Below, piece after piece: positions 17,320 through 26,930 of a stretch of 64,000 bases of DNA. Each line of letters opens with the position of its first letter. Position 1 is the stretch's first letter. Under the pieces are notes generated by a model. That model did not search any database. It was not told the DNA's origin and saw nothing but the letters and a program-made list of their open reading frames with translations. The stretch covers positions 1 to 64,000 of the forward strand of contig CAMTXU010000036.1 of the NCBI GenBank assembly GCA_947085815.1, written 5' to 3'. The position numbers and the translations under genes are program-made. The DNA is from Fen-1258 sp947085815 (lineage in GTDB: Bacteria > Bacteroidota > Ignavibacteria > Ignavibacteriales > Melioribacteraceae).

Positions 17320-18792
17320 ATGAAAACAAGAAATTTATTTTGGGCAATTCTTTTAACCCTCTGTTCTAATCTTTTTGCTCAAACAAAGCCGCTTTATTTC
17401 ACGTATCCCACAAACGGAACTGTTATTAGTATTCCGGAAGGGCAATCAACAGTTAGTGTAACAATACATTATACCTATTCTGGGCTCTTGGGTATAAATG
17501 AATTACACAAGTTGTTTGCTACACAAAATTATGAATCCCGTGTATATCCATATAATTTACAAACTACATTCACTTTAGGCGCCGGAACATATACATGGAA
17601 ATTAGAAAGATGGATTTGGGAATTCGGTTTGGGAGACGTGCAAATGACCCCTTCGGATGAAATAACATTTTATGTACGACCAACAATAACCGTCAGAAAT
17701 AGTTTTAGTGCCGGAACGGTAACTGTTAATAGTCAAAATGTTAACAGTGGTTTTAGACTTACTCCAGAGCCTGGTTCGAGTACGAGCGTTTCTGCGATTG
17801 ATCAGTACTACTCGAATTATAACAGATTATTCAACAATTGGACTGGTGCAATCTCCTCTACTTCGCGGAGTGAATCAATTTCAGCACCGACTTCATCAAG
17901 CGTGACAGCAACTGCAAATTTTTTGAAAGAATACAATATAGATTTTGTAAATAATATTGGTTCCACTTATGTTAACTTTCAGTTATACACCTCGTCAATT
18001 CCTACATCCTATGTTAGGCAAAATAATTCTATAACAGCATCAGGCAATTGGACAAGTACGAATGGTATCGAATATTCATTTACCGGCTGGACAAAAAGTG
18101 GTCAATCGTATTCTTCTACTTTTACTCCTACAGATCACGGCACATACACTGCAGTCTATACCGGCAAACCAACCAACAGCGGAGAATATGTTAGTGCCGG
18201 TGCACCGGTTGGACAGCCAATTGTTGTTACGTGGACTGATAACCCCAACACGGCAGTAAACCAAGTCCAAATATGGAGAAGGGTTAAACATAATGGTGTA
18301 GTTGGAAGTGATGTATTGTTAACAACAGTAGGCAGAGGGGTGCAGACCTATACGGATTATGAATATGTTGCTACGGATGGCTATACACATGATTTATTAT
18401 GGTATGATGTCCGTGCATATTATTCTGCCGAAGGGACATATTCAGTTCCAGACTTTACTTCTGCTTTTGGAAGGATTGAGGCATCTACAGTAGAAGACAA
18501 ACTTGTTGTCTCTCTCTTAAATGAACTTCCAGCAAATTACTCAATAAGCAACTACCCCAATCCATTTAACCCGACTACAACAATTAATTATCAACTGCCG
18601 GAGAATGGATTTGTATCAATAAAAGTCTATGATATGTTGGGAAAAGAAATTGCGACACTTGTAGATGGCAATAGAGTCGCTGGATACCACAAAGTTAATT
18701 TTGATGCAAGCAGATTGACAAGCGGTATTTATATTTACACAATCACAGCCAATAATTTTATTCAATCCAAAAAGATGTTGTTGATGAAATAA
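17320..18792 (+). CDS. secreted protein with type IX secretion C-terminal sorting domain
   Basis: A 490-residue exported protein. The start is the ATG at 17320 (MKTRNLFWAILLTLCSNLFAQ, signal peptide), with TTGGAG before it. The middle has beta-rich segments with fibronectin- or Big-like character (TVTVNSQNVNSGFRL, GEYVSAGAPVGQPIVVTWTD). The last ~80 residues are the sorting domain: ISNYPNPFNPTTTINYQLPE, VYDMLGKEIATLVDG, then GIYIYTITANNF and a KKMLLMK end. This tail directs proteins through the type IX system in Ignavibacteria and other Bacteroidota, where it is removed and the protein attached or released at the surface. No enzyme motif was found. It is the only such tail in the window. Confidence 0.88.
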   Translation: MKTRNLFWAILLTLCSNLFAQTKPLYFTYPTNGTVISIPEGQSTVSVTIHYTYSGLLGINELHKLFATQNYESRVYPYNLQTTFTLGAGTYTWKLERWIWEFGLGDVQMTPSDEITFYVRPTITVRNSFSAGTVTVNSQNVNSGFRLTPEPGSSTSVSAIDQYYSNYNRLFNNWTGAISSTSRSESISAPTSSSVTATANFLKEYNIDFVNNIGSTYVNFQLYTSSIPTSYVRQNNSITASGNWTSTNGIEYSFTGWTKSGQSYSSTFTPTDHGTYTAVYTGKPTNSGEYVSAGAPVGQPIVVTWTDNPNTAVNQVQIWRRVKHNGVVGSDVLLTTVGRGVQTYTDYEYVATDGYTHDLLWYDVRAYYSAEGTYSVPDFTSAFGRIEASTVEDKLVVSLLNELPANYSISNYPNPFNPTTTINYQLPENGFVSIKVYDMLGKEIATLVDGNRVAGYHKVNFDASRLTSGIYIYTITANNFIQSKKMLLMK

Positions 18793-18884
18793 TTTTTTGT
18801 ATTATATCTAAGTAACGCAGATTACAAATTTACGTTACAACTGATGATGTAAAGAAGACGTTATTGATGAAATTTCATAAACGT

Positions 18885-18908
18885 AGGGGCTCAATATATT
18901 GAGCCTCT
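18885..18908. terminator. palindrome between convergent genes, probable terminator
   Basis: AGGGGCTCAATA (18885-18896) pairs with TATTGAGCCTCT (18897-18908) with one G-T wobble. It sits between the type IX cargo gene and the convergent YitT gene. The sequence is related to the palindrome at 58458-58485, so it may belong to a dispersed family. Confidence 0.55.
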
Positions 18909-18916
18909 ATGGATAA

Positions 18917-19846
18917 TCATATTCTTCTTCTAAATCCCTCGCCAAGAACTTCGTGAACATTGTAGATGATCACAAAAGCGTGGGGATCAACTTCTTTTAC
19001 GGTGTCCACCAGTTTTGTTACTTCCCGCAGGGGAACAACCGTCATCAACATTTCTCTTTCCACATTTTTGTAAACGCCGCGCGTATCAACCGCAGTTACA
19101 CCTCGTCCAAGATCATTCATTATTGCGACTGAAATTTCCTCGAACTTATCCGATATAATATAAGCTGCGCGAGCGTAATCGAATCCGTCTATTATAACAT
19201 CGATTAATTTTGATGAGATGAAAAGAAGAAAGATTGCATAAAATGTGAGTACAAGAGCCGGGCGGTCAGGAGATAGATCTTTGAGTTCTATAATAATTCC
19301 TGCAAGTGCAATCACAAAAAAATCTGTGAACATTATAGCCTGTCCCGGTTTTATTCCGTACCGCTTGTGCATGATAGAAGCGATAATATCCGAGCCGGCT
19401 GTTGTTCCCTTGAATTTGAAAATTATTCCAAGACCAACGCCAATAAGTACGGAGCCAATCAAGATCAAAAAAAGAAAATCGTTTTTATACAAATCTTGAA
19501 TTGTGGCGGAATCCTGAAATCGTATGTAATGAAACCCCGGAATATCTCCGCGGAAGAGATCGATAAATAGTGAGTTCAAAGTAAACCCGACGAACGTGCG
19601 CATCCCGAATTGCTTTCCGAGTTCTTTAAGTCCCCACAAAAAAAGGGGAATGTTGAAAATCCAGATAAGCATACCGACCGATAATCCGGTGAGATAATGA
19701 ATTGCCATAGCAAGACCGCTTACACCGCCCGGCACAACTTTGGCATCAACCAAAAAAACTCCTATGCCGATTGCCATCATTGCCGAACCGAAAGCAATAA
19801 CCAAATAATCTATCACCGGATATTTTTTGAGAAAGCGTTTTATCAT
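18917..19846 (-). CDS. YitT family membrane protein (DUF161 with C-terminal DUF2179)
   Basis: Integral membrane protein of 309 residues. Five or so hydrophobic segments (YLVIAFGSAMMAIGIGVFL; GMLIWIFNIPLFLWGL; FLFLILIGSVLIGVGLGII and others) match the YitT family, with VVPGGVSGLAMAIHYL and FKFKGTTAGSDIIASIM as its conserved motifs. The C-terminal ~75 residues are the soluble DUF2179 domain (GRGVTAVDTRGVYKNVEREML). Function in bacteria is not settled. It is preceded on the same strand by a small protein of unknown function. Confidence 0.87.
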   Translation of the reverse strand: MIKRFLKKYPVIDYLVIAFGSAMMAIGIGVFLVDAKVVPGGVSGLAMAIHYLTGLSVGMLIWIFNIPLFLWGLKELGKQFGMRTFVGFTLNSLFIDLFRGDIPGFHYIRFQDSATIQDLYKNDFLFLILIGSVLIGVGLGIIFKFKGTTAGSDIIASIMHKRYGIKPGQAIMFTDFFVIALAGIIIELKDLSPDRPALVLTFYAIFLLFISSKLIDVIIDGFDYARAAYIISDKFEEISVAIMNDLGRGVTAVDTRGVYKNVEREMLMTVVPLREVTKLVDTVKEVDPHAFVIIYNVHEVLGEGFRRRI

Positions 19847-19919
19847 TTTTAGACCGCACTCAATTATAGAAGCGTATCAAAAATAATCAGAAAAATTTCG
19901 GCTTGAAAGGAAAGAATAA

Positions 19920-20240
19920 TTATAGTTTACGTTCGCGGTAAAGCATTTGTGTCTTAACGCGCATTATTTGCCGTTCGATAATAAGATCTGCAAGTTTTTC
20001 TGGAATTGTTGTTCTGTCTTTTGCATGAAGTATCTCGCTAACCTTAGTTTCATTAACGTCGATTCGGTAAAGATTATTTATGAAGCGGTCATAATCTCTG
20101 GAGATTAATTCTGTTACTCTTTTGATAAGATGCTCTCTAATTAGGGGTAAATCATTTACAGCCGGAAGAGAGTTTTCCTCCAAAGAAAAATCTTTGTGAA
20201 GTTTTTCTACTAGAGACGGATATAGTTCTTGTTCGTTCAT
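19920..20240 (-). CDS. small conserved-looking protein of unknown function
   Basis: A 106-residue soluble, mostly helical protein that I do not recognise. It is rich in charged residues, has no signal or membrane segment, and contains LIKRVTELISRDYDRFINNLYRIDVNE and ends with RQIMRVKTQMLYRERKL. The order of charged and hydrophobic positions suggests a helical bundle. It lies 73 bases upstream of the YitT gene, on the same strand, and downstream of a palindromic repeat. Its codon use resembles the neighbours, which supports coding. Confidence 0.65.
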   Translation of the reverse strand: MNEQELYPSLVEKLHKDFSLEENSLPAVNDLPLIREHLIKRVTELISRDYDRFINNLYRIDVNETKVSEILHAKDRTTIPEKLADLIIERQIMRVKTQMLYRERKL

Positions 20241-20244
20241 TTTA

Positions 20245-20318
20245 TATTCTGAGCGAAGCGAAGAATCTCTTATCTAAGATTTGTTAGGAGATTCTTCGTC
20301 GCAAAGCTCCTCAGAATA
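20245..20318. repeat. palindromic repeat between ABC permease and small protein gene
   Basis: TATTCTGAG (20245-20253) pairs with CTCAGAATA (20310-20318), and GAAGAATCTC with GAGATTCTTC inside. The GAGCGAAGCGAAGAATCT sequence type is widely dispersed in Bacteroidota genomes. It could end the ABC operon transcript. Confidence 0.55.
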
Positions 20319-20324
20319 ACACAA

Positions 20325-21587
20325 TTAATATTTATACTTCAGCCACTTAACAACTTCGGACCATTTAGGTTTTTTACCAGTAATTAAAATTCCAACGCGA
20401 TAAATTTTTCCCGCAATTGGAAAAATAAGAAAGATAGTTGCGGTGTTTAAAACTAAACACATAATTAATTGCCATAACGGCACTTCGACTACTGTTGCCT
20501 TAATCGGCATAACCATTATCGAGAATATTGGAAGAAGTGAAGCAACATTTGCTATGGGACTATTAGGGTTTTGCATCATAGAAATAGCAATAAAGAATGG
20601 AATCATGATAAGAAGCATTATCGGCCACATACCGGATTGAGCATCTTGCGGATTATCAAAGATAGAACCCATCATTCCAAATAAACTAAGGTACAGAATA
20701 AGTCCGATAGCAAAATTTAACAAAAGGAATAATATATGATTCATTGTAATACTAACTGTAAACTCCACCGGCAAAACAAACAACGTTGTTGAAATAATTA
20801 GAATTATTGGTGAGAGCCAAATAACCATTTGTATCATAGCAGTAATTGCGGAACCGAGAATCTTTCCGGTCATTAATTCTTTAGGACTAACAGATGAAAT
20901 AATAACTTCAACGATTCTATTGCTTTTTTCTTCGATAACGGATTGAAGCATTAATTGTCCGGTCATCAATAAGCTTAGGTATAGTAAGAAGGAGAAAATA
21001 AATGAAAGTATTAAATTGCCAACAGCTGCTTCTGAAATTTTTTCCTCTAACGATACCTTGAACCCTGCAAAATCAATTCCCTTTCTTGCAAAAGTCAATT
21101 CTTCCAGTGAAAGAGATCTATTGTGAAAATAGCTGTCTATAAGAACTTTGTTGAGTGGACTCTCTAATCTACGCGACAATGATGGATTAGTCGGGGTCTT
21201 TGAATAATATTCTATTTTTTTATCTTTCATAGCAGATTCAGGAACGAAAACTATACCAGTTAAATCTCCCTCTAACAATGCTTGTTTCTTTTTATCAAGG
21301 AAACCTTTCAGATCATCGCGGTCCATAGTATAAAAAGTGAACGTATATTTTCCATCTTTCATCAAATCTGACGAGAGTAATTCAGTTTGAAACGATTCGG
21401 TTAATAAAGGCGATTCGGTTACTAGGTCAATTGTTGATTTTGCTTCGTCTCGCTGAAGTAATAACTGAATTCCGATTCCGCCGAACATTATCAAGGGCAA
21501 AAGAATAGTCATAAAAATGAATGTCTTTGACATAAGTTTTTCTTTCAACTCTCTTTTAATAACGGCAAGAACTCTATAATTAACCAT
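20325..21587 (-). CDS. ABC-2 type exporter permease (NatB-like)
   Basis: Membrane subunit of an ABC exporter, 420 residues. The first membrane helix (FIFMTILLPLIMFGGIGIQLLL) is followed by a ~140-residue extracytoplasmic domain, then five or six helices with the conserved segment LMLQSVIEEKSNRIVEVIISSVSPKELMTGKILG typical of the NatB family. The ATG at 21587 is chosen for its strong AAGGAGG and overlaps the ATPase stop by eight bases, showing coupling. NatAB pumps sodium in Bacillus, and relatives export drugs or peptides; the substrate here is unknown. Confidence 0.85.
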   Translation of the reverse strand: MVNYRVLAVIKRELKEKLMSKTFIFMTILLPLIMFGGIGIQLLLQRDEAKSTIDLVTESPLLTESFQTELLSSDLMKDGKYTFTFYTMDRDDLKGFLDKKKQALLEGDLTGIVFVPESAMKDKKIEYYSKTPTNPSLSRRLESPLNKVLIDSYFHNRSLSLEELTFARKGIDFAGFKVSLEEKISEAAVGNLILSFIFSFLLYLSLLMTGQLMLQSVIEEKSNRIVEVIISSVSPKELMTGKILGSAITAMIQMVIWLSPIILIISTTLFVLPVEFTVSITMNHILFLLLNFAIGLILYLSLFGMMGSIFDNPQDAQSGMWPIMLLIMIPFFIAISMMQNPNSPIANVASLLPIFSIMVMPIKATVVEVPLWQLIMCLVLNTATIFLIFPIAGKIYRVGILITGKKPKWSEVVKWLKYKY

Positions 21588-22512
21588 TGCGCGCCTCCTT
21601 TCCGTTTGTTCCCGCTTCATTTCCGGCAAGCTCAATAAAAATTTCTTGCAATGAAATATCATTTGCGTCAAATTTCTTTATCGTCACATTCCGGTCTATA
21701 AGCATTTTCAATAATTCTTGAGATTGATTCGCCTCTTTCATTTTAATACCTGTTGTATTACCGTAATTAGAAATCTTTTCAATAATCGGATTTCCGTTCA
21801 AGAAGGAGATGTCTCCGTCATAAGTTAAGCTTACATTTTTCTGTGAGTATTTCGATTTGATTTCTTTTAATGCACCTTTGAGAATAATTTTTCCGTGATC
21901 AATCATAACTATATGATCGCACATCTTCTCGGCAAAGTCCATCAAGTGGGTTGAAAAGATTATCACCTTTCCGCGCTGCTTCATTTCTAAAATTATCTCT
22001 TTCAAAAGATTTGTGTTGATCGGATCGAGTCCGGAAAACGGCTCATCAAGAATAATGAATTCGGGATCGTGTAAAATTGTTGCAATGAATTGAACCTTCT
22101 GCTGGTTTCCTTTAGATAAATCCTCGATCTTCGATAAACGGCGGTCGTACAATTCAAATCGTTTCAAATATTCATCCGCCTTCTTGTGAATATCTCTTCC
22201 GTTTTTTCCTTTTAACTCTGCAAAGTAGTGAAGAATATCAACTACCTTCATCTTTTTGTAGAGACCGCGTTCTTCCGGCAAGTAGCCAACTTGATTTTTG
22301 AAATCCTGTCCCACTTTGGTTCCGCGCAGAACAACCTCTCCTGAATCAGGCAGATAAATGTTCATCATCATTCTGATCGTAGTAGTTTTGCCGGCACCAT
22401 TACGTCCTATGAGTCCGAATATTGAACCTTCGGGTACTTCGAACGATGCATTATCAACCGCAACCAGCTTATCGAAAGTCTTGGTTAGATTTTTTACTTC
22501 GAGTGCGTGCAT
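21580..22512 (-). CDS. ABC transporter ATP-binding protein (NatA-like)
   Basis: ATPase that powers the permease encoded just downstream. It has Walker A GRNGAGKTT at 36-44, the signature LSKGNQQKVQF near 137, Walker B FIILDEPFSGLDP near 155 and the H-loop FSTHLMDFAEKMC. Its C-terminal ~80 residues are a small extension found in this exporter subfamily. At 310 residues it is normal. Start MHALEVKNLTKTFDK. Confidence 0.92.
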   Translation of the reverse strand: MHALEVKNLTKTFDKLVAVDNASFEVPEGSIFGLIGRNGAGKTTTIRMMMNIYLPDSGEVVLRGTKVGQDFKNQVGYLPEERGLYKKMKVVDILHYFAELKGKNGRDIHKKADEYLKRFELYDRRLSKIEDLSKGNQQKVQFIATILHDPEFIILDEPFSGLDPINTNLLKEIILEMKQRGKVIIFSTHLMDFAEKMCDHIVMIDHGKIILKGALKEIKSKYSQKNVSLTYDGDISFLNGNPIIEKISNYGNTTGIKMKEANQSQELLKMLIDRNVTIKKFDANDISLQEIFIELAGNEAGTNGKEARNG

Positions 22513-22560
22513 TAATTCCCTCGTTTATGTGAATTTTTATTTGAACAAATATAAAACAAG

Positions 22561-22620
22561 AATAAGAGCAAGAGCAAGAATAAGAGCAATGCCAAAGGCA
22601 TTTCTTTGGGAGAGCAAGAA
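22561..22620. repeat. GAGCAATGCCAAAGGCAT-type dispersed repeat, copy A
   Basis: An AAGAGCAAGAGCAAG-like low-complexity stretch is joined to GAGCAATGCCAAAGGCAT, which can form a small ATGCC/GGCAT hairpin, and then TTTGGGAGAGCAAGA. The same block, inverted, occurs at about 31845-31878, and a looser relative near 49708-49740. Its position between the ABC pair and the racemase has no coding sense. Confidence 0.6.
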
Positions 22621-22635
22621 ACAAAATTATAATCT

Positions 22636-23325
22636 TTACATCAATGCGAAATCAACTGCTGCGAGTGAATGAATTTCAAGGGTGTTAAATAACGGCAATG
22701 ACGAATCTGTTTGCTTTATAAGCAGCGGTATTTCTGTACAACCAAGAATAATCCCTTCGGCGCCTTCGCTTTTCAATTTTTCCATAATGATTTGAAATTT
22801 AGCTTTAGATTTATCCATAAAGATGTTTTTTAGCAATTCATTCGAAATAGTCTGCTGGATAAAATCACGGTCATCTTTCTCCGGCACAATTACATTAATA
22901 TTATTTTCCTTTAGCCTGGATTTATAAAATTCCATTTCCATTGTTTGTTTGGTGCCAAGCAATCCAACTTTACTTAATCCCCTGCTTTTAATTGCTTTTC
23001 CTGTTGCCATTGCTATATGAATGAGAGGTACATCTATTTTCCGTTCAAGTTGAGAGGCATATTGATGCATTGTGTTGGCGCAAAGAAGAATGCAATCTGC
23101 ACCGGCAACAATCAATTTATCTGCGGCATCGTTAATCAAAGAGAAGATCCCTTTAGAATCATTTTTCTTATTGAAGGAATCTATTTCACTGTAATTCAGT
23201 GAGAAGAGAAGACATTTTGCAAATTCCATTCCTCCGAGTCTCTTGTTAATTTCTTCATTAATAATTCTGTAGTATTCAACTGTTGAGACCCATCCCGTAC
23301 CGCCAACAAGCCCTATAGTTTTCAA
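22636..23325 (-). CDS. aspartate/glutamate racemase family protein
   Basis: Cofactor-free amino acid racemase, 229 residues. The two active cysteines are seen in LLCANTMHQ and ILGCTEIPLL, and GLVGGTG opens the protein. This matches the RacX/aspartate racemase group. Its product could be D-amino acids for the cell wall or signalling; the substrate cannot be named. The start codon is TTG (MKTIGLVGG), supported by GGAG nine bases upstream and the lack of a closer ATG or GTG. Confidence 0.85.
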   Translation of the reverse strand: MKTIGLVGGTGWVSTVEYYRIINEEINKRLGGMEFAKCLLFSLNYSEIDSFNKKNDSKGIFSLINDAADKLIVAGADCILLCANTMHQYASQLERKIDVPLIHIAMATGKAIKSRGLSKVGLLGTKQTMEMEFYKSRLKENNINVIVPEKDDRDFIQQTISNELLKNIFMDKSKAKFQIIMEKLKSEGAEGIILGCTEIPLLIKQTDSSLPLFNTLEIHSLAAVDFALM

Positions 23326-23365
23326 TTATCCAACTCCATTGTTATTGTTCTTAATTTCTTTTCAT

Positions 23366-23394
23366 AAAAAGTAAGTGCGGCCCGAAAGCCGCAC
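23366..23394 (-). terminator. terminator of the M13 protease gene
   Basis: GTGCGGC (23375-23381) and GCCGCAC (23388-23394) form a perfect seven-base stem with a CCGAAA loop. Read on the minus strand it is followed by ACTTACTTTTTATG, a good intrinsic terminator nine bases after the stop codon. Confidence 0.7.
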
Positions 23395-23402
23395 CAATTA
23401 AC

Positions 23403-25433
23403 TCACCAAATCTTTACAATTTTATCTTCCGGACTCATCATCGGGTCGCCCGCCTTAACATTGAATGCTTTAAAGAACTCGGGTAAATTCTGTAAAGGTC
23501 CATTTACTCTTTGTACGCTTGGCGAGTGAACATCAGTTTTCACCTGCAGCTTTAATGCTTCCGGACGGCTATTAGTAGCCCATACTTGAGCCCAGCCAAG
23601 AAAAAATCTTTGAGCAGGTGTAAACCCATCAATCTCTTCTCCCTTCTTGAATTGATCTGTATTTTTAAGTGCAGAGAAGGAAATCGTTAAACCGCCGAGA
23701 TCTCCAATGTTTTCTCCGAGTGTAAGCGCTCCGTTTACTTTGAATGTATCTATCGCAATAAAATTGTTATACTGATTAATAAGTTTTTGTGCGCGTGCTT
23801 TGAATTTATCCGCATCCTCTTTAGTCCACCAATCTTTTATATTGCCGTCAGCATCAAATTTTCTTCCTTGATCATCAAAGCCGTGGCTGATTTCATGACC
23901 GATTACAGCGCCCATAGCGCCATAGTTAATCGCGTCATCGGCATTTTGATTAAAGAATGGCGGTTGAAGAATCGCTGCCGGGAATGTAATATCGTTTCTA
24001 GTAGGACTATAAGAAGCGTTAACGGTTTGAGGTGTCATTCCCCATTCTTGTCTATCTACCGGTTTACCAATTTTAGCAAGATTTACTTTACGAGCCCATC
24101 TGCCGGCTCTCTCCAAATTTTTGAAATATGAATCACGTTCTATATTCAAAGCGCTGTAATCTTTCCATTTATCAGGGTAACCAATCTTCACCCCGAACTT
24201 GCCCAGTTTTATCAACGCTTGTTCTTTGGTTGCATCGCTCATCCATTCCAACCCTTTTATACTTTCGCCCATTGAAATAAGCAGGGTACCAACAATTTTC
24301 TGAGCACGTTCTTTGGCTTCGGGTGGAAAATATTCTTTCACATAAATTTGTCCAAGCAACTCACCCATAGCGCCGTTAACAGAACCAATAATTCTTTTCC
24401 ATCGCGGGGGCATTGCTTTAGCGCCGGCTAAAAATTTCTGCGTAAAGTCGAATCGTTCATTAACAAATGGTGAGCTCAATATATTTGCAGCATCGCGCAG
24501 AATATTCCATTTCAGATATACTTTCCACTCGACCAACGGAATTTGATCTACCAATTGCGCCACTGCGGTCATAAATTTTGGTTGCGAGACTATAACCAAA
24601 TTAATATTGCCAACGCCCATATCGTTGAAATATAATTCCCAATCAAATTTTCCGGCGATTTGTTTCAAATTATCAATCGTCATCTTGTTATAAACTTTTT
24701 CGGGATCTCTATTTTCGAGACGTGTATTAGAAGCTTTAGCCAGCTGTGTTTCAATGTTCAAAATAGTTTGCGAATACTTTGCCGCCGTTTCGGAATCAAG
24801 ATCAATTAACTTGAACATGTTTGCAACATGTTGTATGTATTTATCGCGAATTTCTTTTGAGCGGTTATCATCTTTGGTGTAGTACTCAACATCGGGCAAA
24901 CCGATTCCGCCTTGTGAAAGATACGGTGCGTTCATGTTGCTTTTTTTAGCATCGTCACGAACGAAGAAATTAAAAAGCGCGCCGGTACCACTTAGATGCA
25001 TCTCAGCTAAAAATTTTATTAACTCTTTTTTATTCTTTAGCCCATCGATTGTTTTCAAATCGGCGATGATTGGCTTGTAACCGTCCTTTTCAATTCTCGC
25101 AGAGTCCATTCCCGTAGCATAAAAATCGCCAATTTTTTGTTCGGCGGAACCTTTGGTCCAATTTTTATTTGCTGCGGCTGATTCGACAATTTTTCTAAGC
25201 TGCTTATTGTTTTCTTCCGCTAAAATAGAAAATGATCCCCATCGTGTTTGATCATCGGGTATCGGATTATTCTTTACCCAGCCGCCAACGGCAAATTGAT
25301 AGAAATCTTTTGTCGGTGATACTGAGCGGTCGAGATTCTTTGTATCAAATCCGGCATTTTTCTGAGCCAGTGTCGTTAGAGTGAAGATTGAAATGAAAAA
25401 TAGAATTAATATGTAAACTGTTTTTTTTAACAT
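23403..25433 (-). CDS. M13 family zinc metalloprotease, neprilysin/PepO-like
   Basis: Exported endopeptidase of 676 residues. The first ~23 residues are a signal peptide (LILFFISIFTLTTLAQ). The zinc site is VIGHEISHGFDDQG with H513, E514 and H517, and ENIGDLGG supplies the third ligand. The N-terminal M13 domain begins FDTKNLDRSVSPTKDFYQFA, and the C-terminus has the NPEF-like fold end KVGDPMM...KIVKIW-type. It probably degrades small peptides in the periplasm. Full length; ATG start. A terminator follows. Confidence 0.93.
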   Translation of the reverse strand: MLKKTVYILILFFISIFTLTTLAQKNAGFDTKNLDRSVSPTKDFYQFAVGGWVKNNPIPDDQTRWGSFSILAEENNKQLRKIVESAAANKNWTKGSAEQKIGDFYATGMDSARIEKDGYKPIIADLKTIDGLKNKKELIKFLAEMHLSGTGALFNFFVRDDAKKSNMNAPYLSQGGIGLPDVEYYTKDDNRSKEIRDKYIQHVANMFKLIDLDSETAAKYSQTILNIETQLAKASNTRLENRDPEKVYNKMTIDNLKQIAGKFDWELYFNDMGVGNINLVIVSQPKFMTAVAQLVDQIPLVEWKVYLKWNILRDAANILSSPFVNERFDFTQKFLAGAKAMPPRWKRIIGSVNGAMGELLGQIYVKEYFPPEAKERAQKIVGTLLISMGESIKGLEWMSDATKEQALIKLGKFGVKIGYPDKWKDYSALNIERDSYFKNLERAGRWARKVNLAKIGKPVDRQEWGMTPQTVNASYSPTRNDITFPAAILQPPFFNQNADDAINYGAMGAVIGHEISHGFDDQGRKFDADGNIKDWWTKEDADKFKARAQKLINQYNNFIAIDTFKVNGALTLGENIGDLGGLTISFSALKNTDQFKKGEEIDGFTPAQRFFLGWAQVWATNSRPEALKLQVKTDVHSPSVQRVNGPLQNLPEFFKAFNVKAGDPMMSPEDKIVKIW

Positions 25434-25529
25434 GAGCCTACCTCATAGAATTTTAAAATAATGATAATGATTAGACGGAATGTAGTGATTAATGTTAGTG
25501 GAGAACTTAAAAATTTTGTCCAGAGTTTG

Positions 25530-26930
25530 TTAAAAAGTGTTAATAAAAGTTTTTTTCCAAAAATTAATCTGTTTTTTAACTTCTTTTGATGAAGTACTGC
25601 CTAGTGATCTTTTATTTTGAACACTTTTGCGAGAGGTTAACAATTTAAAAATATCTTTCTCGAACTTTGGCGATCTCTTTTTGTATTCCGCTATTGACAA
25701 CTCATTTAATTTTTTCCCCTGGTCAACGCATACAGCTACTACATTGCCGACAATATTATGCGCCTTTCTGAACGGGATATTCTTTTGAACAAGATAATCA
25801 ACCAAGTCGGTTGATAGCAGCAAGTCGCCGTCAAGTTCTTTTTCGAATCTATCTTTTTTAAAGTTTGTGTGCTTTAATAGTTCGGATGCGAGATGGAGAC
25901 ATTCTTTTGTTGTATCAACTGCTTGCAGAAGATGAACTTTATCCTCCTGCATATCACGGTTATATGAAAGAGGTAACGCTTTCATAATTGTTAGTAAGCC
26001 GAACATCGAACCATAAACCCGCCCGACTTTTCCTCGAATCAGTTCGGCTATATCGGGATTTTTTTTCTGCGGCATCAAACTGCTTCCGGTAGAGAATGAA
26101 TCGTCAAACGAAGCGAAAGAAAATTCTTGAGAACTCCACAATACAAGCTCTTCGCTCAGTCTGCTTAGGTGCATCATTATAATTGAACAAGCGCCGATAA
26201 GTTCGATCATTACGTCTCGATCACTAACGGCGTCAATTGAGTTTTCAATCAATCCACTCATGCCGAGGAGTTTAGCTGAATATTTTCTATCGATCGGTAA
26301 AGTAGTTCCGGCGAGCGCGGCAGCGCCGAGAGGCGATTTGTTTGCGCGTTTCATGCAGTCGTTCAGTCGCTCTGCGTCCCGTTCCAGCATAGAAATGTAT
26401 GCTAACAAGTGATGCGCAAACAAAAGCGGCTGCGCACGCTGCAAGTGTGTGTACCCGGAAATAATTGTGTCTTTATGTGCTTCAGCTTTTTTTAGTAATG
26501 TTTTTTGAAGCGCGCGTGTAAGTTTTACTAGTTGAGTAATCTCTTTTCTCATATACAACCGTTCATCAAGAGCAACTTGATCGTTTCTGGAGCGCGCCGT
26601 GTGCAGCCGCTTGCCGCGCAAACCGATCTTTTCCACCAGACGTTCCTCAATGAGCGAATGTATGTCTTCCTTCCGCCAATCGAATTTTAATTTACCGTGG
26701 AAATCCATCCCTTTGGGGGAAGAAATTTCTTTTCTGATCTCTTCGAGCGCTTTTAGAATAGCATTACCATCGTTCGATGAAACAATTTTTGTTTTCACAA
26801 GCATGCGGACATGCGCTTTGCTTCCGTCAATATCTTCGTCGTAAAATTTTCCATCAACATCAATAGACGATGAAAATTTCAGCGCAACTTTTGCCAACCC
26901 TTTTTTGAACCTGCTATCCCAAAGTGCCAT
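25530..26930 (-). CDS. argH: argininosuccinate lyase
   Basis: Last step of arginine synthesis: splits argininosuccinate into arginine and fumarate. 466 residues of the aspartase/fumarase fold. It has SRNDQVALDERLYMR, GYTHLQRAQPL and the signature GSSLMPQKKNPDIAEL with the catalytic serine loop. I chose ATG 26930 (MALWDSRFKKGLAKV); the GTG at 26978 in the argG tail is less likely. The start overlaps the end of argG by 17 bases. Last gene of the operon. Confidence 0.95.
   Translation of the reverse strand: MALWDSRFKKGLAKVALKFSSSIDVDGKFYDEDIDGSKAHVRMLVKTKIVSSNDGNAILKALEEIRKEISSPKGMDFHGKLKFDWRKEDIHSLIEERLVEKIGLRGKRLHTARSRNDQVALDERLYMRKEITQLVKLTRALQKTLLKKAEAHKDTIISGYTHLQRAQPLLFAHHLLAYISMLERDAERLNDCMKRANKSPLGAAALAGTTLPIDRKYSAKLLGMSGLIENSIDAVSDRDVMIELIGACSIIMMHLSRLSEELVLWSSQEFSFASFDDSFSTGSSLMPQKKNPDIAELIRGKVGRVYGSMFGLLTIMKALPLSYNRDMQEDKVHLLQAVDTTKECLHLASELLKHTNFKKDRFEKELDGDLLLSTDLVDYLVQKNIPFRKAHNIVGNVVAVCVDQGKKLNELSIAEYKKRSPKFEKDIFKLLTSRKSVQNKRSLGSTSSKEVKKQINFWKKTFINTF

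Noticed and set aside
22561..22620. Possible CRISPR-like repetition in the AGAGCAAG stretch
   Set aside because: The units are short, unequal and without unique spacers; it is low-complexity sequence, and no cas gene is present.
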